From the NCBI GenBank assembly GCA_021129895.1, contig JAJOKL010000064.1, positions 5,747-10,886 of the forward strand: DNA of 5,140 nucleotides, read 5' to 3'. The position numbers and the translations under genes are program-made. The stretch comes from Candidatus Bipolaricaulota bacterium (GTDB taxonomy: Bacteria > Bipolaricaulota > Bipolaricaulia > Bipolaricaulales > Bipolaricaulaceae). Below the pieces are notes generated by a model, which saw only the letters and a program-made list of their open reading frames with translations, was not told the origin of the DNA and ran no database searches. Numbering within the stretch: position 1 is the first letter of the stretch; every line of letters begins with the position of its first letter. This document shows positions 1 to 5,140 of the stretch, piece after piece.

Positions 1-393
1 CTCGGCGACCTGCGGGAGGAGCCGGGCTGGGTGATCCTCTCCGCCTGCGATCCGGCCGCCCTCTGGGGGGCGCCGTTCCCCCTGGCGCATCCTTTAGACC
101 CAGGCTGGCGGCTGCGCCGCGCCCCGGGGAATTTCTTGGTGCTGTGCGCTGGCCGACCCCTGTTGGCCGTGGAAGCTTGGGGGGAGAGGCTGGTGGGGCT
201 TTCCGACCTGAGTGGGGAGGAACTGGAGAGGGGGCTTTCGCTGCTTCCCCAGCTCCTCCAGGGGCCACTCCGCCGGCTGCGGGTGCGGACCTGGAACGGC
301 CGGCCGATCCGGGGGAGCGAGATCGAGGGGATACTCGTAAAGCTCGGGTTCTCCCGCGACCCCAACGCCCTGATCCTCTACCGTCGATACTGA
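1..393 (+). CDS. lhr: Lhr-family ATP-dependent DNA helicase, C-terminal fragment (5' end outside window)
   Basis: The reading frame is open from the first base to a TGA at 391-393, giving 130 residues that continue a protein starting left of the window. The segment resembles the extreme C-terminus of large bacterial Lhr helicases: a 'LSACDP' block (visible residues 13-18, compare the family's S-A-x-D-P), then a conserved Asn and a G-x-P turn (N44, GRPL 51-54), a 'NGRPI' strand (99-103) and a closing 'LGF' (115-117) before a terminal hydrophobic strand. Lhr proteins are superfamily 2 translocases that unwind DNA or RNA:DNA hybrids in the cytoplasm and are linked to DNA repair. None of the helicase motifs lie in the window, so activity cannot be judged. 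GC is about 70% on three sample lines, the highest here, which fits a native chromosomal gene. Nothing downstream suggests that it is functionally tied to the restriction genes. Confidence 0.72.
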   Translation, partial: LGDLREEPGWVILSACDPAALWGAPFPLAHPLDPGWRLRRAPGNFLVLCAGRPLLAVEAWGERLVGLSDLSGEELERGLSLLPQLLQGPLRRLRVRTWNGRPIRGSEIEGILVKLGFSRDPNALILYRRY

Positions 394-402
394 GCATAGA
401 AT

Positions 403-412
403 CACAATTGTG
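403..412. repeat. 10-bp perfect palindrome CACAATTGTG
   Basis: CACAATTGTG reads the same on both strands and begins ten bases after the stop codon of the helicase gene. It lies seven bases upstream of the larger 20-bp dyad in the same gap. It could be a small operator or half of a composite regulatory site. A 10-bp palindrome can arise by chance, so the call rests mainly on its position. Confidence 0.4.
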
Positions 413-418
413 TCCGAG

Positions 419-438
419 TTTAACGAGGTTTCGTTAAA
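419..438. promoter_or_regulatory. 20-bp dyad, candidate operator upstream of the restriction-modification gene
   Basis: TTTAACGA-GGTT-TCGTTAAA is a perfect inverted repeat with 8-bp arms and a 4-base centre. It is not followed by a T-run on either strand, so it makes a poor intrinsic terminator for the helicase gene. Its centre is about 58 bases upstream of the transcription start inferred from the -10 element at 475-480, a place where activators often bind. Restriction genes are frequently controlled this way by small helix-turn-helix proteins (C proteins), but no such gene is in the window. A simple RNA hairpin, or a site used by a regulator encoded elsewhere, is equally possible. Confidence 0.5.
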
Positions 439-451
439 GGGCGAAAAGTCC

Positions 452-480
452 TTCCGTGGCTCCGCTGTTTCTGGTATGCT
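452..480 (+). promoter_or_regulatory. Extended -10 promoter for the Type IIG gene, likely leaderless or near-leaderless transcript
   Basis: TGG-TATGCT at 472-480 matches an extended -10 element (TGn then TAnnnT). The -35 region, 17 bases upstream at 452-457, reads TTCCGT and is weak, which an extended -10 can offset. Transcription would start near 487-490, at or just before the ATG at 490. No Shine-Dalgarno sequence precedes that ATG, which agrees with leaderless translation. Leaderless genes with a -10 just upstream of the start are common in some lineages, such as Deinococcus-Thermus and actinobacteria. Confidence 0.5.
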
Positions 481-489
481 GAACCGGCG

Positions 490-3400
490 ATGAACGTAGG
501 ACAAGAGCGCGATCGGATCGTTTCCGTTTACGCCCGCAGGCTCAAGGCCCTACTCGAAGAGCTGCTCCCGAAAGACCCCAACGAGCCCGCCCTCCGCCTT
601 CGCGTGGAACCGATCCTCGCCGAGTTCTGCGAGAAGGTCGAGGTATCCCAAGAGGTGCGCGACGAGTTCGTGGTGGCCAAGGGGAAGATCGCGGACGCCG
701 TGTTCGACCGCCTCGTCGTCGAGTTCAAGCGCCCGGGCATCCTCTCCCGCACGCGGACCCGGGAAGACGCCATCGCCCAGCTCCGGGATTACCTGGAAGG
801 CTTGACCAAGAAGGAACGGAGGCGGCGCCTGGCCGGGGTGGCCTTCGACGGCGAGAAGCTCCTGTTCATGCGCTTCCGGGGTGGCCGTATCTTGCTTGAG
901 CCTCCTTGCCCAGTCAGTCAGGACACGCTGAAAAAGTTCCTGCACTGGCTGGCCGGCCTCTCTTCCGGGGCCGCCCTCACCGCCGAAAACCTGGCCCACG
1001 ATTTTTCCGTTGACCAGCCCCGCACACGTGCAGCCATCGGCACGTTGTACGACGCGCTCACCGATTCCCTCCTCGGGAAGCCTGAGGGCATGGTGGCCAA
1101 GCTTTTCGAACAATGGCGCCTGTTCTTCTCCGAGGCCATCGACTACAAGGAAGCCTTCGGCGGCCGCAAGCTCGAGCCGCTCAAGAAATGGGTGGCCAAG
1201 GCTGGGATCACCGTTGAGATCCCGGAGGAAGCGGAGAGGTTCTTCTTCGCCCTGCACACCTACTTCGCCCTGCTCGTCAAACTCGTTGCCTGGCTAGCGC
1301 TGTCGCGGCATCTGGGGCCCAAGGTAGGGGCGCCTTTGTTCAGCACCCTGCTCGACCTTCCTTCCGAAGAGCTGAAGGAAAAGCTCCACCACATGGAAAG
1401 GGGCGGCATCTTCCGCGACTTCGGCATAGAAAACCTGTTGGAGGGCGATTTCTTCGTTTGGTATCTATACGATTGGGGTGAGCGGATGGAGGAGGCCATC
1501 CGGGGCCTGATCCGGCGGCTCCTCGACTACGACCCCACCACCCTCTCCATCGACCCGGACGAGACCCGGGACCTCCTGAAGAAGCTCTACCACTATCTTT
1601 TGCCCCGGGAGGTGCGACACAACCTGGGCGAGTATTACACCCCGGACTGGCTCGCCCAGAGGCTATTGAACCAAGTGGACCAGGAGTTCTTTGGCCCTGT
1701 AAAGGAGAGCCTCCGCCCAAAGCTCCGGTCCCTGCGCTGGTTGGATCCAGCCTGCGGCTCCGGCACTTTCCTGGTGCTCCTCATCAAGCGTTACCGGGAA
1801 CTGGGGGACCGGCTCATGGTGTCCGAGGACGAGCTCCTTTCGGCGATCCTCGCCAATGTGGTGGGCTTCGACATCAACCCCCTGGCGGTGATCACCGCCC
1901 GGGTGAACTACCTCCTCGCCCTGGGCGACCTCCTCGAGCACCGCAAGGGGCCGATAACGATCCCCGTGTACCTGGCCGACTCCGTGCTCCTTCCGGAGCT
2001 AGGGGAGGACTTGGAGACGAGCGGTCTTTATCAAGTGCGCACCTCGGTGGGTATCTTCAGCGTGCCTCAAGCCGTGTTCGCGGAGGGGCGGTTCGACCGG
2101 TTTTGCACCTTGCTTGAGGAATCCGTGCGCTCGGAGGTACCCCCCGACGATTTCGTGGAGCGCGTGGTGGAGAAGCTGGGCCTCTCTGCGGCTGAGCGGA
2201 AGGCCGCGGCCGGTCCCCTGCAGGCGCTTTACGAGCAGCTTCTTGAACTCCATCGCGAGGGCCTGGACGGCCTGTGGGCGCGGCTCCTCAAGAACAACTT
2301 CGCCCCACTCACCGTGGGCCAATTCGACTACGTGGTAGGCAATCCCCCCTGGGTGAACTGGGAACATCTTCCGGACGGGTATCGGCAGAGCACCTCCCAC
2401 TTGTGGACGAGATACGCGCTCTTCCCGCACAAAGGCTTTGAAGCGATCTTGGGGAAGGCCAAAGACGACATTTCCATTCTGATGGCTTATGTGGCCATGG
2501 ACCGGTTCCTAAAGCCGGGAGGGCGGCTGGGGTTTGTGATCACTCAGTCGCTTTTCAAAACCGCTGGGGCCGGGCAGGGATTCCGCCGGTTCCAGCTCGG
2601 CGAACAGGGTGCCCCCCTGCGCGTGGTGCATGTCGATGACATGGTGGCACTCAACCCCTTCGAGGGGGCATCCAACCGCACCGCGGTTATGGTGCTGGAG
2701 AAGGGGAAACTCAACCGGTACCCGGTGCCCTACACCGTGTGGCGCAAGAAAGGGCGTGCCCGGTTCACCTACGACTCCACCTTGGAAGAGGTAAGGACTG
2801 CCACCCACACGCTGGACTTCTTCGCAGAACCTGTAGATCCCGGTGACCCCACCTCCCCTTGGCTCACCGCCAGGAAAGCGGCCCTACGGGCCGTCCGCAA
2901 AGTGCTTGGGAAGTCTGACTACACCGCCCATGCTGGCGTTTACACGGGCGGGGCAAACGCGGTGTACTGGATGGAGATCGTGGCCAAGCGGCCGGACGGC
3001 CTGGTTGTGGTGCGCAACATCACCAAAGGAGCCAAGCGGAAAGTGCCTGAGGTGATGGAGGTCATCGAACCCGATCTCCTTTATCCCCTGCTCCGCGGCC
3101 GGGACGTGAAGCGCTGGCATGCCGAACCCTCGGCGTTCATCCTCCTTACTCACAGGCCAGGCATGCGCTTGAAGGCCATCCCCGAGGAAGAGATGCAACA
3201 GGCCTATCCTCGCACCTGGGCCTACCTCAAGCGGTTTGAGTCGATCCTGCGCGAGCGGGCGGCGTTCAAGCGGTATTTCACTCGGAAAGACAAAAGCGGA
3301 AAAGTGGTCGAGACCGGCCCCTTCTACTCAATGTTCGACGTCGGTGACTACACCTTCGCCCCCTGGAAGGTGGTATGGCGGCATATCGCATCCGACTTCA

Positions 3401-3801
3401 TTATCGCCGTTACAGGGTGCCAACAGGACAAACTAATTATGCCAAATGAAAAGTTGATGTTGGTTCCATGTGAGACTCCTCAGGAGGCTTTTTTCCTTTG
3501 CGGTGTACTGAGTTCGTCTCCCGTAAGGTTCGGAGTACGTGCCTTCTTTGTGGAGACACAGATTGCCCCACATGTAATTGGCCGTTTCAACATCCCTAAA
3601 TACAACTCGGCCGATCCGGTACATCGTGCGCTGGCCCAGGCCTCCAAAGAGGCCCACGAGGCCGCGGCCAGGGGCGACGAGGCCCGCCTCCACGAGATCG
3701 AGGAGCGGGTGGACGCCCTCGCCGCTCAACTCTGGGGCCTCACCGACAAAGAACTCGCCGAAATCCACCGCTCCATCATTGAGCTAGAGGGCAAAGGCTG
3801 A
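490..3801 (+). CDS. Type IIG-like restriction-modification enzyme (PD-(D/E)XK nuclease + N6-adenine methyltransferase + target recognition domain)
   Basis: This 1103-residue cytoplasmic protein should both cut DNA and methylate adenine at N6 using S-adenosylmethionine, with one recognition domain for both activities. At the N-terminus, D69 followed by E78-F-K80 gives the D...ExK metal-binding site, and Q97xxxY101 adds a motif common in RecB-like nucleases. Residues 140-365 are a mainly helical connector. The methyltransferase begins near LGEYYTP (379-385), with motif I DPACGSGTFL (419-428), GFDINP (459-464) and catalytic NPPW (618-621). That order is the gamma class. A Type IIG-style recognition domain follows, with YPLLRGRDVKRW at 865-876, and the protein ends in a charged helical segment (1041-1103) containing LWGLTDKEL. 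No helicase motifs are present, which argues against Type I or ISP enzymes. The nuclease domain argues against BREX PglX. ATG 490 is the only plausible start: in-frame stops lie at 397 and 421 with no start codon between 421 and 490. Residues 978-1037 are encoded by unusually AT-rich DNA. The recognition sequence cannot be read from the protein. Confidence 0.88.
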   Translation: MNVGQERDRIVSVYARRLKALLEELLPKDPNEPALRLRVEPILAEFCEKVEVSQEVRDEFVVAKGKIADAVFDRLVVEFKRPGILSRTRTREDAIAQLRDYLEGLTKKERRRRLAGVAFDGEKLLFMRFRGGRILLEPPCPVSQDTLKKFLHWLAGLSSGAALTAENLAHDFSVDQPRTRAAIGTLYDALTDSLLGKPEGMVAKLFEQWRLFFSEAIDYKEAFGGRKLEPLKKWVAKAGITVEIPEEAERFFFALHTYFALLVKLVAWLALSRHLGPKVGAPLFSTLLDLPSEELKEKLHHMERGGIFRDFGIENLLEGDFFVWYLYDWGERMEEAIRGLIRRLLDYDPTTLSIDPDETRDLLKKLYHYLLPREVRHNLGEYYTPDWLAQRLLNQVDQEFFGPVKESLRPKLRSLRWLDPACGSGTFLVLLIKRYRELGDRLMVSEDELLSAILANVVGFDINPLAVITARVNYLLALGDLLEHRKGPITIPVYLADSVLLPELGEDLETSGLYQVRTSVGIFSVPQAVFAEGRFDRFCTLLEESVRSEVPPDDFVERVVEKLGLSAAERKAAAGPLQALYEQLLELHREGLDGLWARLLKNNFAPLTVGQFDYVVGNPPWVNWEHLPDGYRQSTSHLWTRYALFPHKGFEAILGKAKDDISILMAYVAMDRFLKPGGRLGFVITQSLFKTAGAGQGFRRFQLGEQGAPLRVVHVDDMVALNPFEGASNRTAVMVLEKGKLNRYPVPYTVWRKKGRARFTYDSTLEEVRTATHTLDFFAEPVDPGDPTSPWLTARKAALRAVRKVLGKSDYTAHAGVYTGGANAVYWMEIVAKRPDGLVVVRNITKGAKRKVPEVMEVIEPDLLYPLLRGRDVKRWHAEPSAFILLTHRPGMRLKAIPEEEMQQAYPRTWAYLKRFESILRERAAFKRYFTRKDKSGKVVETGPFYSMFDVGDYTFAPWKVVWRHIASDFIIAVTGCQQDKLIMPNEKLMLVPCETPQEAFFLCGVLSSSPVRFGVRAFFVETQIAPHVIGRFNIPKYNSADPVHRALAQASKEAHEAAARGDEARLHEIEERVDALAAQLWGLTDKELAEIHRSIIELEGKG

Positions 3802-3832
3802 AAGGGTTTAGGTGCAGTAGTCTGTTGGGGGG

Positions 3833-3838
3833 AGGAGG
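3833..3838 (+). promoter_or_regulatory. Ribosome binding site AGGAGG that fixes the start of the DUF4268 gene
   Basis: AGGAGG lies inside a purine-rich run and ends seven bases before the ATG at 3846, an ideal distance. An in-frame TTG at 3825 lies upstream of this site and so is not the start. The site is in the 44-base gap after the restriction-modification gene. That gap shows neither a terminator nor a promoter, which supports co-transcription of the two genes. Confidence 0.85.
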
Positions 3839-3845
3839 ACATCGG

Positions 3846-4781
3846 ATGAAGGAAATCGGCAAATTGGAACGTGTCCCACTCAAGGAAGTTTGGAAGCATG
3901 AGGCTTTGGAGTTCACGAAATGGCTCGAGGAGAACATCGACGTTTTGAACGACGTACTCGACATTAACCTCGCGACTGCGGAGCGCGAGCAGTCCGCAGG
4001 GTCGTTCTCGGTGGACCTCGTTGCCGAGGACGAGGCTGGTGACCTTGTGGTCATTGAAAATCAACTCGGAAAAAGCGATCACGATCACCTTGGGAAACTC
4101 ATCACTTACCTCACGGCGCTCGAAGCGAAGACAGCGATTTGGATCGTAACGGACCCTAGACCTGAGCATGTCCGAGCCGTCTCCTGGCTTAACGAATCTT
4201 CCGCTGCCTCCTTCTACCTACTTAAAGTTGAAGCTGTTCAGATAGGCGACTCACCTCCTGCCCCGCTTCTCACACAGATTGTAGGCCCCAGTGAGGAGAG
4301 CCGTGAGGTGGGAGCCAAAAAGAAGCAGCTTGCCGAGCGGGATGCCCTCCGATACCGCTTTTGGGAACAGCTCCTCGAAAGGGCAAGACAGAGAACGAAG
4401 TTGCATGCTGGAATTTCCCCTACCCATCATAGTTGGATCAGTACCGGTGCTGGAAAGACCGGCCTGGCCCTGAACTACGTAGCTCGCCAACATGAGACTT
4501 ATGTAGAGCTTTACATTGATCGAGGCAAGGACTCGGAAGCGGAGAACGAAGCCATTTTCGAACAACTTCTCAGGCATAGAGAGGCCATCGAATCCGCCTT
4601 CGGCGAGGCGCTTGAATGGCAGAGACTAGAGGGGAAACGGGCTTGCCGGATCAAGAAGGCTCTTGAGATAGGCGGCTACCTGGACGAGGAAAAGTGGCCT
4701 GAGGTGCACCAAGCGATGATCGACGCCATGGTCCGGTTGGAAAAGGCTTTAAAGCCTTACATTTCGAAGTTGAGAATCTAG
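3846..4781 (+). CDS. DUF4268-family protein with N-terminal PD-(D/E)XK nuclease-like domain
   Basis: The protein has 311 residues when started at the ATG placed by the AGGAGG site. The N-terminal half (about 40-145) reads as a restriction-endonuclease-like fold: G52-S-F-S-V-D57 supplies the acidic residue, and VVIENQL (68-74) sits where a nuclease has its E-x-K. Here the triplet is E71-N72-Q73, so glutamine replaces lysine. DHDHLGKL (78-85) and a strand AIWIV (97-101) follow, then PEHVRAVSWLNE (106-117) and GDSPPAP (134-140). From memory these blocks are typical of DUF4268 proteins. The C-terminal half (about 165-311) carries the DUF4268 signature: RFWEQLLERA (171-180), VELYID (220-225), IESAFGEALEW (248-258) and a W-P-E-V helix (284-287). 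No experimentally proven function is known to me; such genes are often found near restriction-modification loci. GC is about 52% on sample lines, well below the gene upstream, suggesting separate ancestry. It probably acts as an accessory nuclease in the same operon, which is an inference. Confidence 0.78.
   Translation: MKEIGKLERVPLKEVWKHEALEFTKWLEENIDVLNDVLDINLATAEREQSAGSFSVDLVAEDEAGDLVVIENQLGKSDHDHLGKLITYLTALEAKTAIWIVTDPRPEHVRAVSWLNESSAASFYLLKVEAVQIGDSPPAPLLTQIVGPSEESREVGAKKKQLAERDALRYRFWEQLLERARQRTKLHAGISPTHHSWISTGAGKTGLALNYVARQHETYVELYIDRGKDSEAENEAIFEQLLRHREAIESAFGEALEWQRLEGKRACRIKKALEIGGYLDEEKWPEVHQAMIDAMVRLEKALKPYISKLRI
4743..4758. repeat. 16-bp perfect palindrome within the end of the DUF4268 gene
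   Basis: AAGGCTTTAAAGCCTT is identical on both strands and lies 20 bases before the stop codon of the DUF4268 gene, encoding residues around K300-A-L-K-P304. It has no loop and no T-run after it, so it is not a normal terminator. It might be a protein-binding site, a recognition site for a DNA-modifying enzyme, or chance produced by the codons for a K-A-L-K stretch. Confidence 0.5.
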
Positions 4782-4860
4782 TCGGCGTTGTGGAGCAAAA
4801 CTTGTAGTATTGCTGATTTGGCTTCGGAACATCTTGCCTTTGCGCTCGGCGTGAATTTTA

Positions 4861-4875
4861 TGGCACAGTGTGTCA
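4861..4875. promoter_or_regulatory. 15-bp near-perfect dyad abutting a -35 box, candidate operator
   Basis: TGGCACA-G-TGTGTCA has 7-bp arms that pair at six of seven positions around a single central base. It ends one base before the -35 hexamer at 4877, a place where a bound protein could activate or block RNA polymerase. It shares a CACA...GTGTC core with the palindrome at 403-414, but the match is short and may be coincidence. Confidence 0.4.
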
Positions 4876-4876
4876 C

Positions 4877-4904
4877 TTGACTGTTTTATAGTTTGAGACA
4901 TAAT
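4877..4904 (+). promoter_or_regulatory. Sigma70-type promoter TTGACT-N16-CATAAT
   Basis: TTGACT (4877-4882) matches five of six bases of the -35 consensus. After 16 bases, CATAAT (4899-4904) matches five of six of the -10 consensus. Transcription would start near 4911 and run rightwards into the 37-codon ORF at 4928. This is the best-matching promoter in the window. It may instead drive a small RNA, or serve a gene or mobile element beyond the right edge. Confidence 0.6.
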
Positions 4905-4927
4905 CCTTACCTGTAGGTGCAAGGATC

Positions 4928-5041
4928 ATGCCTAAAACTAACAAAGCTCGGAGAACACTCTACTACGAGTTCGCTCGTGCGTTGGCTCTCTTACCCGACT
5001 TTGACAAGTTAAGGCGGGTTTTGGAGGGTTCGATCCCTTAA
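4928..5041 (+). CDS. Small ORF of 37 codons, unknown function
   Basis: The ORF starts at ATG 4928 and ends at TAA 5039-5041. Its product starts MPKTNKARRTLYYEFARALA and ends in VLEGSIP: a basic N-terminus followed by a likely amphipathic helix with acidic and basic residues. I do not recognise it. Support comes from its setting rather than its sequence: a good promoter places the transcript start about 17 bases upstream, and AGGTG (4915-4919) lies eight bases before the ATG as a Shine-Dalgarno match. There is no signal peptide or membrane segment. It may be a real small protein, the decayed start of a longer gene, or a non-functional frame inside a small RNA. Confidence 0.35.
   Translation: MPKTNKARRTLYYEFARALALLPDFDKLRRVLEGSIP
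4993..5019 (+). other. Bulged stem-loop followed by a short T-run
   Basis: ACCCG (4993-4997) pairs with CGGGT (5015-5019), and inside it ACTT (4998-5001) pairs with AAGT (5006-5009) around the loop TGAC, leaving five unpaired bases on the 3' side. The sequence continues with three more T residues. It could be a weak terminator or part of a structured RNA driven by the promoter at 4877, but it overlaps the small ORF and the pairing is modest. Confidence 0.2.
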
Positions 5042-5088
5042 ACACGGGGTTTTCGTCGCCTACCGCCGGGATTTCGCCCCCTTAAGTA

Positions 5089-5135
5089 GTGTCACAAATA
5101 AGACATTTGTCCCCTTCCCTTTCAGCAAATGTCCC
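5089..5135. repeat. Clustered TGTC/GACA repeats with an 8-bp inverted repeat; possible insertion-sequence end
   Basis: GACATTTG (5102-5109) and CAAATGTC (5126-5133) form a perfect inverted repeat with a 16-base spacer. TGTC recurs at 5090, 5108 and 5130, and GACA lies at 5102. The last two TGTCCC copies are 22 bases apart, about two helical turns. Repeated short motifs of this kind are typical of transposase-binding ends of insertion sequences. No transposase is visible, and the element, if real, continues past the right edge. An operator region is the main alternative. Confidence 0.35.
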
Positions 5136-5140
5136 GGTAT

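Larger units (their letters stand above)
4782..5140. other. AT-richer segment without a large gene; possible mobile-element border
   Basis: These 359 bases have about 47% GC (161 of 340 bases counted from 4801 to 5140), against about 70% at the left of the window. No long reading frame occupies them on either strand. They contain a dyad (4861-4875), a sigma70-type promoter (4877-4904), a 37-codon ORF (4928-5041), a weak bulged hairpin (4993-5019) and a cluster of TGTC/GACA repeats (5089-5135). I see no convincing terminator after the DUF4268 gene. The stretch at 4782-4860 shows nothing I can name. Confidence 0.6.

Noticed and set aside
550..1257. Antisense reading frame of 235 codons opposite the restriction-modification gene
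   Set aside because: It is a by-product of the high-GC codon pattern of the strongly supported gene on the plus strand, and its product has no recognisable motif.
3476..3494. CTCCT-C-AGGAG followed by six T residues as an intrinsic terminator
   Set aside because: It lies inside the restriction-modification coding sequence and the one-base centre leaves too little room for a stable hairpin loop. The T6 run is also too short to argue for phase variation.
490..3801. Assignment as BREX PglX, DISARM DrmMI or a Type I/ISP enzyme
   Set aside because: The N-terminal D...E-F-K nuclease site does not fit PglX or DrmMI, no helicase motifs are present, and no partner genes of those systems are in the window.
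3825..3845. Upstream TTG start for the DUF4268 gene, adding seven residues (MGGGGHR)
   Set aside because: The TTG precedes the AGGAGG ribosome site, and the extra residues are simply a translation of that site. ATG 3846 is seven bases after it.
4440..4463. GAGKTG in the DUF4268 protein as a nucleotide-binding P-loop
   Set aside because: A Walker A motif needs a glycine four residues before GK[ST]; that position here is isoleucine. No Walker B or other ATPase motif is present.
4861..4876. TGGCAC as a sigma54 promoter element
   Set aside because: The downstream element at the required spacing reads GTCA instead of TTGC, and a good sigma70 promoter overlaps the next bases.
5021..5040. GGTTCGATCC resembling a tRNA T-arm
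   Set aside because: The 5-bp stem contains a mismatch and a G-T pair, and no acceptor, D or anticodon arms can be built around it.

Overview
This window looks like the edge of a chromosomal backbone meeting an accessory (defence) segment in a high-GC, possibly thermophilic, bacterium. The sequence does not let me name the genus. GC content, hand-counted on sample lines, falls stepwise from left to right: about 70% in the first gene, mostly 63-65% (locally higher) in the second, about 52% in the third, and about 47% in the final 360 bases. That gradient suggests the leftmost gene is native and the rest arrived, or was patched together, by horizontal transfer.

Layout: (1) Positions 1-393 hold the 3' end of a gene whose visible 130 residues match the C-terminus of Lhr-type superfamily 2 DNA helicases. 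(2) Positions 394-489 are a short regulatory gap with a 10-bp palindrome, a perfect 20-bp dyad and an extended -10 element so close to the next ATG that the mRNA is probably leaderless or nearly so. (3) Positions 490-3801 encode a 1103-residue single-chain restriction-modification enzyme of Type IIG layout: an N-terminal PD-(D/E)XK nuclease, a helical connector, a gamma-class N6-adenine methyltransferase and a C-terminal target recognition domain. (4) After a 44-bp gap with a strong Shine-Dalgarno sequence, positions 3846-4781 encode a 311-residue DUF4268-family protein with an N-terminal nuclease-like fold. Its active-site motif reads E-N-Q rather than E-x-K. (5) Positions 4782-5140 hold no large gene. 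They carry an operator-like dyad, a good sigma70-type promoter, a 37-codon ORF of unknown function and, at the right edge, clustered TGTC/GACA repeats that may be the end of an insertion sequence continuing outside the window.

Working model: the Type IIG enzyme and the DUF4268 protein form a two-gene anti-phage cassette transcribed from one promoter upstream of 490. The methyltransferase would protect host sites and its nuclease domain would cut unmodified DNA. The second protein, a predicted nuclease, may act as an accessory or back-up effector. The pairing and the possible control by the 20-bp dyad are inferences; the domain assignments rest on motifs read directly in the translations.
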